NCBI GenBank assembly: GCA_029879605.1
Contig: JAOUQA010000029.1
Location: 1 to 11,699 of the forward strand
DNA from: Gammaproteobacteria bacterium
GTDB taxonomy: Bacteria > Pseudomonadota > Gammaproteobacteria > SZUA-229
Length of the DNA: 11,699 nucleotides
Reading direction: 5' to 3'
Below the pieces are notes generated by a model that did no database searches, was not told the origin of the DNA, and was given only the letters and a program-made list of their open reading frames with translations. Shown piece by piece: positions 1-6,656 of the stretch; the first letter of the stretch is position 1, and every line of letters begins with the position of its first letter. The position numbers and the translations under genes are program-made.

Positions 1-1
1 T

Positions 2-1054
2 GACCGTGCCAACATCAGGCCACAGCAACTCCATGAGATGATGCAGCTGGGTAAGGACGTTAAGCAACTCACCCATATCTACCCTAAAGACACTCTTCGC
101 ATTTTGAGCGACGATGAAGGCAATCTTCAAGCGCTCCGCTATGAAATTGACCACGAAAATTACCTCATCGTTGAACGCAAAGATGATGGCCAGCTTATGG
201 CCAATACCTATAAACATGACATTGAAACTCGCACGACCCATGCCAGTGGCATTATTGATACATCACTGTTTCTTGCAGGACAGGAAGCCGGTGTTTCACA
301 GGGCATTATTATGGAACTGGCTGGTATTTTTGGCTGGGATATCGATTTTGCTCTAGACATCCGTACGGGTGACAGGTTCACGCTGGTATATGAAGAGATT
401 TATCGGAATGGCGAAAAAATCAAGGACGGCAATATTCTTGCTGCAGAATTCATCAATGATGGCAAAACCTATGAGGCTGTCCGTTACACCAACCCTGAAA
501 CCAGCCGTGCTGAATATTTCACCCCTGATGGCAAGAGTATGCGTAAGGCCTTTCTGCGCTCACCGGTAAATTTCACCCGTATCAGCTCAGGCTTTACCAC
601 CAGCCGCTACCATCCAGTACTCCACAAATTCCGTTCACATAAGGGTGTCGACTATGCTGCCAAACGTGGTACACCCATCCTCGCTTCTGGCGATGGCAAG
701 GTCATCCATAAAGGTAACAAGGGTGGTTATGGTCGCACTATTATCATTCAGCATGGTAGCCAGTACAGCACGCTGTATGCACACCTGAACGGCTACCATA
801 AAAATTTACGGGTCGGTTCAAAAGTTAAACAGGGACAGACTATTGGGTATCTGGGTAACTCAGGCCTGGCGACTGGACCACATCTGCATTATGAATTCCG
901 CGTTAATGGCGTTCATCGCAATCCACTAACAGTGAAGCTACCCACTGCCAAACCGGTTCCCAAGCGTTATCTGGTAGATTTCAAGCTTAGTACGGCACCT
1001 ATGTTAGCCCAGCTTGAGCTACTCACCCGTACCCAGCTAGCTTTAAACAACTAA
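2..1054 (+). CDS. mepM: MepM-like M23 family murein endopeptidase, 5' end outside window
   Basis: Periplasmic zinc metallopeptidase expected to cut peptide cross-links of peptidoglycan so that new strands can be inserted. The frame is open from base 2 to a TAA at 1052-1054. The first in-window ATG is at 38, but the protein clearly begins upstream, so the signal anchor and any LysM/OapA-like N-terminal domain are not visible. The C-terminal half is a complete LytM/M23 domain: the H-x3-D motif HKGVD (His codon 638-640, Asp 650-652), YAHL (His 782-784) and the HLH motif GPHLHYEF (His 881-883 and 887-889) supply the zinc ligands and catalytic histidines. The middle part resembles the linker region of E. 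coli MepM. anmK follows after 20 nt, probably in one transcript, linking wall cleavage with recycling. Family assignment is firm; the exact orthology to MepM is inference. Confidence 0.93.
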   Translation, partial: DRANIRPQQLHEMMQLGKDVKQLTHIYPKDTLRILSDDEGNLQALRYEIDHENYLIVERKDDGQLMANTYKHDIETRTTHASGIIDTSLFLAGQEAGVSQGIIMELAGIFGWDIDFALDIRTGDRFTLVYEEIYRNGEKIKDGNILAAEFINDGKTYEAVRYTNPETSRAEYFTPDGKSMRKAFLRSPVNFTRISSGFTTSRYHPVLHKFRSHKGVDYAAKRGTPILASGDGKVIHKGNKGGYGRTIIIQHGSQYSTLYAHLNGYHKNLRVGSKVKQGQTIGYLGNSGLATGPHLHYEFRVNGVHRNPLTVKLPTAKPVPKRYLVDFKLSTAPMLAQLELLTRTQLALNN

Positions 1055-1074
1055 TCCAGCCATATCGAATTGCC

Positions 1075-2193
1075 ATGAGCGAATACTATGTCGGCCTGAT
1101 GTCGGGTACCAGCATGGATGGTATTGATGCAGCACTGGTTGATTTTTCAGATAATGATATACCCAGACTGGTTTGCTCACACAGTCACGAGTGGCCCGCA
1201 ACAATTCATCAGCAGTTACAGGCTGCACGTAACCTGCCAGATGACCAGCTTCATACCCTGCAATCACTCGATGTACAGCTCGGTGAAATTTTTGCTGAAG
1301 CCACCCAGGCACTACTCAACAAATCCAGTGTCACCAGTAAAGAAATTATCGCCATAGGCAATCATGGCCAGACCATCCGGCACCGCCCAGATGCAGCCAA
1401 ACCCTTTTCCCTGCAGATAGGCAATGCAAAAATACTCAGCCAGAAAACGGGGATTTCTGTGATCGACGATTTTCGTACCGCCGATATTGAAGCTGGTGGA
1501 CAGGGCGCACCGCTAGCCCCCGCTTTTCACGAGATGGTATTCAGAAACCATAACGAGAATATTGGCATACTCAATATTGGCGGCATTGCCAACCTGACGA
1601 TACTGCCTGCCAGTTCAGTACAACCCGTGACAGGCTTCGACACCGGCCCCGGTAATACACTGATGGACGCCTGGATTACAAAAACTCGTGGTGATTATTT
1701 TGATAAAGACGGCAATTTCGCTCGTAGCGGGGAAATTAATGCTGACCTGCTCAATCACTGCATAAGAGATCATTACTTTGATACGAAGCCACCCAAAAGT
1801 ACCGGTTTCGAGTATTTCAACCTGGACTGGCTGGACAGACAAATCAGTAACAGTGCATGCAAAGGACTCAATGATGCCGATATTCAGGCAACACTCTGTG
1901 AGCTAACTGCCCGAAGCATTGCTAGAGCAGTTAAACAATATATACCAGACTTCAACCATCTGCTGATCTGTGGTGGCGGAGTGCATAACAGTTATTTAAT
2001 GGAAAGAATTCAGCAATCATTGCCTGAATACAAAATTGAATCGACCGATATGTTTGGCATTGCACCCGACTGGGTAGAAGCGATGGCTTTTGCATGGCTG
2101 GCCAGACAGACAATGAACCAGCAGCCAGGCAACCTTCCCTCAGTCACAGGAGCCAGTAAAAAAGTCGTTCTCGGGCGTATCACCCAAAGTTAG
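1075..2193 (+). CDS. anmK: Anhydro-N-acetylmuramic acid kinase AnmK
   Basis: Cytoplasmic kinase that hydrolyses and phosphorylates 1,6-anhydro-MurNAc to MurNAc-6-phosphate during cell-wall recycling. The product is 372 residues, the usual length. The sequence shows the N-terminal phosphate-binding motif GLMSGTSMDGIDAALVDF (residues 7-24), NHGQTIRH (96-103), the sugar-site segment EAGGQGAPLAPAFHE (139-153), GFDTGPGNTLMDAW (187-200) with the presumed catalytic Asp189, ICGGGVHN (298-305) and GIAPDWVEAMAFAWLA (328-343). The ATG at 1075 places the family's usual start just before GLMSGTS, although no clear Shine-Dalgarno precedes it; coupling to the peptidase gene 20 nt upstream is plausible. Its TAG stop (2191-2193) overlaps the stop of the convergent citrate synthase gene, and I see no terminator between them. 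The murQ-type etherase that would use its product is not in the window. Confidence 0.97.
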   Translation: MSEYYVGLMSGTSMDGIDAALVDFSDNDIPRLVCSHSHEWPATIHQQLQAARNLPDDQLHTLQSLDVQLGEIFAEATQALLNKSSVTSKEIIAIGNHGQTIRHRPDAAKPFSLQIGNAKILSQKTGISVIDDFRTADIEAGGQGAPLAPAFHEMVFRNHNENIGILNIGGIANLTILPASSVQPVTGFDTGPGNTLMDAWITKTRGDYFDKDGNFARSGEINADLLNHCIRDHYFDTKPPKSTGFEYFNLDWLDRQISNSACKGLNDADIQATLCELTARSIARAVKQYIPDFNHLLICGGGVHNSYLMERIQQSLPEYKIESTDMFGIAPDWVEAMAFAWLARQTMNQQPGNLPSVTGASKKVVLGRITQS

Positions 2194-3344
2194 CGCTTAT
2201 CTATCGGAACGTAGGCGCGCGGTGCGGCTCCAGTATAAATCTGGGTTGGTCTAAAAATACGATTATTATCGAGTTGCTCACGCCAGTGTGCCATCCAGCC
2301 AGCTATACGAGCGACAGCAAAAATTGGTGTGAACTGATCTGCAGGCAGACCCATTTCGGTATACAGAATACCCGAATAATAATCCACATTGGGATAGACG
2401 CCCTTAACCCCCAGTACTTTTTCACAGGCCTCTTCCAGGGCCAGCGCGGTCTCGAACATGGGACTCAGATTACCTTTCTTCTCGGCATAATCTGCCATCA
2501 ATTTTTGTAATACCGTTGCACGCGGGTCTTTAGTTTTATACTCACGGTGCCCCATACCCCAGATGACTTCTTTATCAGCCAGTCTCATATCCAGCCAGTC
2601 TTCAACATTTTCAGGGCGTCCAATCTCATCAAGCATTTCTACTACACGCTGGTTAGCGCCACCGTGTAGTGGCCCAGCCAGTGCACCAATAGCGGCAGCA
2701 ATCACCAGGAATGGCATCGCCAGCGTTGAACCCGTTACCATCGCTGTAAAAGTTGAAGCATTGATCGTATGCTCTGCATGTAATACCAGGCAGGCATCCA
2801 TAATACGAACTTCAAGCGGGTCTGGATCACAACCCTTCATCATGTACAGAAAGTTTTCAGCATGGGTAAGGTCGCTACGTGGCTCGATAGGGTCATAACC
2901 ATTACGTACGTGTTCCCACATCGCCACAATCGTCGCCATACGCGCAATAATTTTCACCGACATGGAGTGAATAAAATAAGTATCTTCTTCCTCATAGGCG
3001 TCGGTCAGAATATCGTCACCACCATAAAACATACCCAGACTGGAGATAGCTGTTTGCAACATCTCCATCGGGCGACCGCTAGGCGGCAAATATTTCATAA
3101 TCTCGCGAACATTGTACTTAACGCGACGCTCACCCCTAAGCTGGCGATCAAAGCTTTCCAGCTCTTTACTGGTAGGTAGCTCGCCGTTCAGCAGCAGCAG
3201 AGCTGTTTCTTCAAACGTACTATTCGCTGCCAGTTCTGCTATATCATAACCACGATAGGCCAATATCCCTTTTTCACCATCGATCGATGAAATATTAGAT
3301 TTTGTTGCAGGCACACCTGCAAGTCCGGGCACATATTCGTTCAT
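2190..3344 (-). CDS. gltA: Citrate synthase, short dimeric-type
   Basis: Condenses acetyl-CoA and oxaloacetate to citrate at the entry of the TCA cycle. All key residues are present: LHAEH (His189, His192), GPLHGG (His227), GMGH (His266), DPRA (Arg275), NVDYYSG (Asp321) and HWRE (Arg355). The triad His227/His266/Asp321 corresponds to the textbook His-His-Asp of citrate synthases. At 384 residues it lacks the N-terminal extension of the roughly 427-residue hexameric, NADH-inhibited E. coli GltA. From memory its start (EYVPGLAGVPAT) and end (IFRPTQIYTG) resemble cyanobacterial enzymes more closely. The ATG at 3344 follows AGGAAG (3350-3355) by 5 nt. 2-Methylcitrate synthase PrpC is the main alternative, but no prpB, prpD or acnD lies beside it. 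It stands alone, downstream of the erpA terminator, and ends convergently over anmK. Confidence 0.93.
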   Translation of the reverse strand: MNEYVPGLAGVPATKSNISSIDGEKGILAYRGYDIAELAANSTFEETALLLLNGELPTSKELESFDRQLRGERRVKYNVREIMKYLPPSGRPMEMLQTAISSLGMFYGGDDILTDAYEEEDTYFIHSMSVKIIARMATIVAMWEHVRNGYDPIEPRSDLTHAENFLYMMKGCDPDPLEVRIMDACLVLHAEHTINASTFTAMVTGSTLAMPFLVIAAAIGALAGPLHGGANQRVVEMLDEIGRPENVEDWLDMRLADKEVIWGMGHREYKTKDPRATVLQKLMADYAEKKGNLSPMFETALALEEACEKVLGVKGVYPNVDYYSGILYTEMGLPADQFTPIFAVARIAGWMAHWREQLDNNRIFRPTQIYTGAAPRAYVPIDKR

Positions 3345-3367
3345 ACAAACTTCCTATGGAAAACGTT

Positions 3368-3376
3368 TATATAGCA
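3368..3376 (-). promoter_or_regulatory. Possible extended -10 promoter of the citrate synthase gene
   Basis: Read on the minus strand, 3376-3368 is TGC followed by TATATA, an extended -10 arrangement (TGn plus a 4/6 match). No good -35 is visible about 17 nt further upstream. It lies between the erpA terminator and the Shine-Dalgarno at 3350-3355, so a short leader of roughly 15-20 nt would result. The weak support comes mainly from position. Confidence 0.33.
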
Positions 3377-3409
3377 TAACAAACAATATCTTAAATGTAT
3401 TCGATAGCT

Positions 3410-3433
3410 AAAAAAGGCGCATAATGCGCCTTT
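3410..3433 (-). terminator. Intrinsic terminator downstream of erpA
   Basis: A 9-bp perfect stem, AAAGGCGCA (3413-3421) against TGCGCCTTT (3425-3433), closes a 3-nt loop. On the minus strand it runs into six T residues (3415-3410). It lies 25 nt past the erpA stop and ahead of the citrate synthase promoter region, so it should end the erpA transcript (and any read-through from bactofilin) and make citrate synthase a separate unit. Confidence 0.88.
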
Positions 3434-3458
3434 GAATCAGCCGTTGAGACCAGGTACG

Positions 3459-3833
3459 CTATACAGAAAATGAAGAGCCGCAACCGCAGGTGGTTTTGGC
3501 ATTAGGATTATTGATAACAAAGCGAGAACCTTCCAGGCCCTCCAGGTAATCGACTTCAGACCCGGCCAGATACTGCATACTCATTGGGTCAATCAGCATA
3601 GTAACGCCATTCTTTTCAATTTGAATGTCATCATCTGCGACGTTTTCATCAAACTCAAAACCGTACTGAAATCCGGAACATCCACCACCACTCACGACAA
3701 CTCGTAGCTTTAAATTGGGGTTACCGTCTTCCTCAATCAGTTTTTTAACCTTGTTCGCCGCTGCATCGCTCATCTGTGCAGTCTGCTCGATTCTGCTGGG
3801 TCGCATTGGGCTAAATGAAACTTCAATACTCAT
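3459..3833 (-). CDS. erpA: Iron-sulfur cluster insertion protein ErpA (A-type carrier)
   Basis: Small A-type carrier that receives Fe-S clusters from the Isc/Suf scaffolds and hands them to apo-proteins; in E. coli these include the isoprenoid enzymes IspG and IspH. The three conserved cluster-binding cysteines are present: Cys52 in GGGCSGF and Cys116/Cys118 in TTCGCGSSF. The stretch DAAANKVKKLI..GNPNLKLRV is typical of ErpA rather than IscA or SufA. The ATG at 3833 gives 124 residues, about 8-10 longer than usual. A second in-frame ATG at 3806 would give 115 residues, matching the family. Neither has a good Shine-Dalgarno, so the start is uncertain. It has its own promoter with an IscR-like site and its own terminator. 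Confidence 0.96.
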   Translation of the reverse strand: MSIEVSFSPMRPSRIEQTAQMSDAAANKVKKLIEEDGNPNLKLRVVVSGGGCSGFQYGFEFDENVADDDIQIEKNGVTMLIDPMSMQYLAGSEVDYLEGLEGSRFVINNPNAKTTCGCGSSFSV

Positions 3834-3867
3834 AAATATGCCGTTGCTGTAATGTTAGACTTTTCTA

Positions 3868-3900
3868 ATACTGCATTACCCGAGTAAATTAGTCAAGTAT
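3868..3900 (-). promoter_or_regulatory. erpA promoter with IscR type 1 operator
   Basis: On the minus strand, bases 3900-3876 match the 25-bp IscR type 1 consensus that I know from E. coli at 23 of 25 positions. The first half reads ATACTTGACTA and the second ACTCGGGTAA; the mismatches are the G of the AGTC half (C here) and the last base. The left half contains TTGACT (3896-3891), a good -35. A 17-nt spacer leads to CAGTAT (3873-3868), a weak 3/6 -10. This predicts an IscR-repressible promoter that is derepressed when [2Fe-2S]-IscR is scarce, in line with known IscR control of erpA in E. coli. The operator begins at the last base of the bactofilin stop codon. No iscR gene is in the window. 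Confidence 0.72.
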
Positions 3901-4340
3901 TAGTCTTCTAAGGACGAATCTATGCCCTGCGCATGCTCGTCATCAGCCGTATGATGAATGTGATGCTCCAGCAGTTTTTTCTCGCTGGCATGCACCATTT
4001 TACCGTTCACTTCAGCGCCACTGGCCATTTCTAACAGGCTATAGTGCACATCTCCAGTAATGCGAGCTTTACTGGAAAGCTCCAGCTTTTCACTGGCGTA
4101 CACATTACCGACTACCTCACCATTAATAATGGCAAAAGAGACACTAATATCACCCTCTACACGGCCCCTGTCGCTAACAACAAATACAGAATTACCCCCA
4201 CTCTCTGCAATTGCGTTGCCGACGATCTTGCCATCGAGATGCAAACCACCTTCAAATTTAATATCACCTCGAATTTCCACATTCTGGCCGATCAGTGTAT
4301 CTATCTTGGATGAACGAATTTTATTTTTATTGCCCCACAT
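3900..4340 (-). CDS. Bactofilin (polymer-forming cytoskeletal protein)
   Basis: Bactofilins self-assemble without nucleotide into filaments under the inner membrane and position cell-wall enzymes or other envelope machines. This 146-residue protein has the right-handed beta-helix core at about residues 13-118, seen as repeating short hydrophobic/glycine strands such as TLIGQNVEIRGDIKFEGGL, GRVEGDISVSFAIINGEVVG and GEVVGNVYASEKLELSSKA. A short N-terminal tail (MWGNKNK) and a charged His/Asp/Glu-rich C-terminal tail flank the core. The ATG at 4340 is preceded by a strong purine tract, GGAGGAG (about 4357-4351), that lies inside the last codons of the DUF6776 gene, whose stop is only 5 nt upstream. 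This implies translational coupling. An M23 endopeptidase is encoded nearby, a recurrent theme for bactofilins. Confidence 0.93.
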   Translation of the reverse strand: MWGNKNKIRSSKIDTLIGQNVEIRGDIKFEGGLHLDGKIVGNAIAESGGNSVFVVSDRGRVEGDISVSFAIINGEVVGNVYASEKLELSSKARITGDVHYSLLEMASGAEVNGKMVHASEKKLLEHHIHHTADDEHAQGIDSSLED

Positions 4341-4345
4341 TGTTA

Positions 4346-5083
4346 CTACTCTCCTCCCGCAGTTAAATCAGCCCATGCAAATTGCTCATCTATCGAATCA
4401 ATTTTGCTGGACGAGGGTTTTACCTCAACCCGCATATATTCAGGCTGGAATGTTGCCGGTAACGTCATCGTACCGGTGAAATTTTGAAAATACTTAAAGC
4501 CAAAACCAATAGAGCCTTTAACATCACCTGAAACATCAGAAAGTCTGATCAGTTTCTTTTGCCCTTGTTCAACTCCACCAATTGTTACGTCAATTTTACC
4601 GCGCGCAATAGTATCATTTTGACCACGCTGGCTGACCATAATTTTATACTGATACACCCCAGTAGCATCGGCTTTTAACTGGATAGTCTGAATCATCAAA
4701 CTACGCTTGCTATCACCAGGCGCAACAATGCTTTTATAAAAAGATAGCTCTTTCTTTAGTTCCAGTACTTCATCCTGGGCTTGTGCCAGCGAGATTTTTA
4801 GCTGCTCAGAGGCACCATCATCTATCGTACTGTTCCGCTCAAGCATAGCTGTTTGACGTTGACTGTCAGCATATTCAGACTTTAAATTTTCTATTTGTTG
4901 TTCCAGCGCCTCAATATAATTGACTGCTTCTGCCTTGTCATAACCCGCAACTCGCTGCCCATATAAATAGGATAGCCAAGCCATCAGTACAACTACACAC
5001 AATACAAACAACAGGCTCAGCGCCCATAATTCTGGGCGCTGAATGGTGATTAAAATTCGACTTTGTACAGGTCTGTAATTCAT
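4346..5083 (-). CDS. DUF6776-type bitopic membrane protein with coiled coil
   Basis: No enzymatic function is known to me. The 245-residue product has a short basic cytoplasmic N-terminus, one transmembrane helix (about residues 19-41, ELWALSLLFVLCVVVLMAW), a long heptad-rich coiled coil (about 48-118, EALEQQIENLKSEY, LAQAQDEVLELKKEL) and a beta-rich C-terminal domain (about 120-245) that should be periplasmic. From memory this matches the DUF6776 family found beside argC in Pseudomonas-like genomes. Its ATG (5083-5081) shares one base with the argC TGA stop (TGATG), so it is translated by re-initiation, and the bactofilin start lies 5 nt after its stop. The tight argC-DUF6776-bactofilin packing suggests it works with bactofilin, perhaps carrying its position across the membrane; that role is inference. 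Confidence 0.8.
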   Translation of the reverse strand: MNYRPVQSRILITIQRPELWALSLLFVLCVVVLMAWLSYLYGQRVAGYDKAEAVNYIEALEQQIENLKSEYADSQRQTAMLERNSTIDDGASEQLKISLAQAQDEVLELKKELSFYKSIVAPGDSKRSLMIQTIQLKADATGVYQYKIMVSQRGQNDTIARGKIDVTIGGVEQGQKKLIRLSDVSGDVKGSIGFGFKYFQNFTGTMTLPATFQPEYMRVEVKPSSSKIDSIDEQFAWADLTAGGE

Positions 5084-6117
5084 CAGGGCAATAATGCTGG
5101 TCGATTTAGTCCAGCGGTCTCCTCTAGATTAAACATGATATTCATATTCTGGATAGCCTGTCCGGCTGCACCTTTGACCAGATTATCGATAACCGAGGAC
5201 ACAACCACGGTATCACCTGCCTGTGGCTGGAATACAGATATCCGGCATAAATTGGCACCACGTACCGAGCGCGTTTCAGGCATGGTCCCTTTTGGCAAGA
5301 CATCAACAAAGGGCTCATCCCTGTAACGATTTTCATAAAGCGCCTGCAAATCGACACCTGTTTTATTCAGTACGGCGGCATACAGGCTGGCCTCGATGCC
5401 ACGAATCATTGGTACCAGGTGCGGCACGAAAGTTAAACCAACAGCATGGCCTGCGGCTACACCCAGTGTCTGGCGAATTTCAGGCAAATGACGGTGACCA
5501 TCAACTGCATAAGGTTTGAAGCTTTCAGAGGCCTCACACAATAAAGTTGCAACACTGGCGCCACGACCGGCACCACTAACTCCCGATTTGGCATCTGCGA
5601 TCAGATGCTGGTCATCGACCAGGCCATTCTCGATCAATGGCAGGAAGCCCAGACCCACGGCTGTTGGATAACACCCGGGATTTGCGACCACCCTGGCCGA
5701 GCGCACAGCCTCTCGATTAATTTCTGGCAGGCCGTAAACGGCTTCAGCCAGAATATTCTCACAGGCGTGCGGCATACCGTACCATTTTTCCCATTCAGCG
5801 CTGTCTTTTAACCTGAAATCGGCCGCCAGATCAATTACCCGCGTGCCCTGCTCGAGCAATTCCGGTACCAGTTTCATTGCCGTGCCATTGGGTGTCGCAA
5901 AAAAAACCACATCACAGGCACCTAGCGTTTTCGCATCTGGCTCCGAGAAACAGACATCGGTAAAGCCCCGTAAATTTGGGAACATCTCAGCGACCGATTT
6001 GCCCGCTTCAGAGCGAGAGGTCACCATTTTCAAATCCACATCAGGATGTGAGACCAGCAGGCGCAACAATTCCACACCGGTATAACCGGTCCCACCTACA
6101 ATACCAACGGAAATCAC
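5083..6117 (-). CDS. argC: N-acetyl-gamma-glutamyl-phosphate reductase ArgC
   Basis: Third step of arginine biosynthesis: NADPH-dependent reduction of N-acetyl-glutamyl-5-phosphate to the semialdehyde, in the cytoplasm. At 344 residues it is a full-length ArgC. Visible are the Rossmann nucleotide-binding loop GIVGGTGYTGVELL (residues 5-18), DLAADFRL (96-103), the catalytic cysteine in ANPGCYPT (Cys149), SGVSGAGR (178-185) and GHRHLPEI (207-214) with the conserved histidine. The start is GTG at 6117 (codon 6117-6115), preceded by GAGGGG with 9 nt spacing, which supports this start. It is the first gene of a compact minus-strand run with DUF6776 and bactofilin and is divergent from hemJ over 113 nt. 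I found no convincing ArgR box upstream. Confidence 0.97.
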   Translation of the reverse strand: MISVGIVGGTGYTGVELLRLLVSHPDVDLKMVTSRSEAGKSVAEMFPNLRGFTDVCFSEPDAKTLGACDVVFFATPNGTAMKLVPELLEQGTRVIDLAADFRLKDSAEWEKWYGMPHACENILAEAVYGLPEINREAVRSARVVANPGCYPTAVGLGFLPLIENGLVDDQHLIADAKSGVSGAGRGASVATLLCEASESFKPYAVDGHRHLPEIRQTLGVAAGHAVGLTFVPHLVPMIRGIEASLYAAVLNKTGVDLQALYENRYRDEPFVDVLPKGTMPETRSVRGANLCRISVFQPQAGDTVVVSSVIDNLVKGAAGQAIQNMNIMFNLEETAGLNRPALLP

Positions 6118-6230
6118 AGCGGCAGGCCCCTCAAAATTGTCATCAATTTCATATTGTTCTTTTCAACTCTACACTCAATCGAATTTTCTGTATTATGGCG
6201 TTTTCAGTAGAGTGTAGCGGGTTTATCAAA
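6118..6230. promoter_or_regulatory. Divergent argC/hemJ promoter region with inverted repeat
   Basis: This 113-nt region must hold the promoters for argC (-) and hemJ (+). CTACACTC (6170-6177) and GAGTGTAG (6210-6217) form an exact 8-bp inverted repeat separated by 32 nt. The spacer contains TATTAT (6191-6196), a possible -10 for hemJ without a clear -35. On the minus strand, TTGAAA (6166-6161) lies upstream of argC with GACAAT about 19 nt downstream, a weak pair. The repeat could be an operator, a hairpin in the hemJ leader, or chance. Confidence 0.35.
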
Positions 6231-6653
6231 ATGTTATGGGTTAAATCTTTTCATATTATTTTTATGGTGACATGGTTCGCTGCATTGTTCTACCTGCCAA
6301 GACTCTATGTCTACCATGCCAGCGCCGAGGATTCTATCAGCCATGAGCGCTTTAAAATCATGGAACGTAAATTATTTTGGGGTATCGCTACACCCGGTGC
6401 CATCATTACCATCATACTAGGGCTCTGGCTGGCCAGTTATTTCCCACTGATATACAGCAGTAGCTGGTTTCAGACCAAGTTGGGCATCGTGACTCTTCTG
6501 GTTATTTACCATGTCTGGTGCGGCAAGTTAATGATCGATTTTAAATATGATCGAAATACCCGCTCACATAAATGGTATAGAGTTTTTAATGAACTCCCCG
6601 TATTTGGCCTTATCGCCATTATCCTGCTGGTCGAACTACAGCCTGTTTTCTAA
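6231..6653 (+). CDS. hemJ: Protoporphyrinogen IX oxidase HemJ (CopD-like/UPF0093 membrane protein)
   Basis: Integral inner-membrane enzyme that oxidises protoporphyrinogen IX to protoporphyrin IX, the penultimate step of haem synthesis, in bacteria lacking HemG or HemY. The 140-residue product has four hydrophobic helices (about residues 6-22, 52-72, 82-97, 122-138). It carries the family hallmarks KSFHIIFMVTWFAALFYLPRLYVYH (conserved His8 and the first-helix/loop motif), TKLG with Lys83, and FNELPV near the last helix. I chose the ATG at 6231 because homologues begin right before the W-x-K-x-x-H segment. An in-frame ATG at 6195 and the open frame further upstream add sequence with no family similarity. 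No strong Shine-Dalgarno is visible. It ends 3 nt from the stop of convergent rppH. Confidence 0.92.
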   Translation: MLWVKSFHIIFMVTWFAALFYLPRLYVYHASAEDSISHERFKIMERKLFWGIATPGAIITIILGLWLASYFPLIYSSSWFQTKLGIVTLLVIYHVWCGKLMIDFKYDRNTRSHKWYRVFNELPVFGLIAIILLVELQPVF

Positions 6654-6656
6654 TTC

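Noticed and set aside
2563..2898. Plus-strand 111-codon open frame inside the citrate synthase gene
   Set aside because: Antisense shadow of a clear enzyme with all catalytic residues on the other strand.
2190..3344. 2-Methylcitrate synthase (PrpC) as the first-choice name
   Set aside because: No prp genes adjoin it and its termini look more like short citrate synthases. Kept only as an alternative.
4060..4479. Plus-strand 139-codon open frame over bactofilin and DUF6776
   Set aside because: Antisense to two well-supported genes, with low-complexity Ser/Leu/Pro-rich translation typical of shadow frames.
5976..6230. Longer version of HemJ beginning at 5976 or at the ATG at 6195
   Set aside because: The extra residues overlap argC in antisense or lack any membrane or family character. 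HemJ relatives begin right before W-x-K-x-x-H, which fits the ATG at 6231.
6118..6230. ArgR operator upstream of argC
   Set aside because: I looked for paired TGAAT/ATTCA-type half sites and found only poor partial matches.
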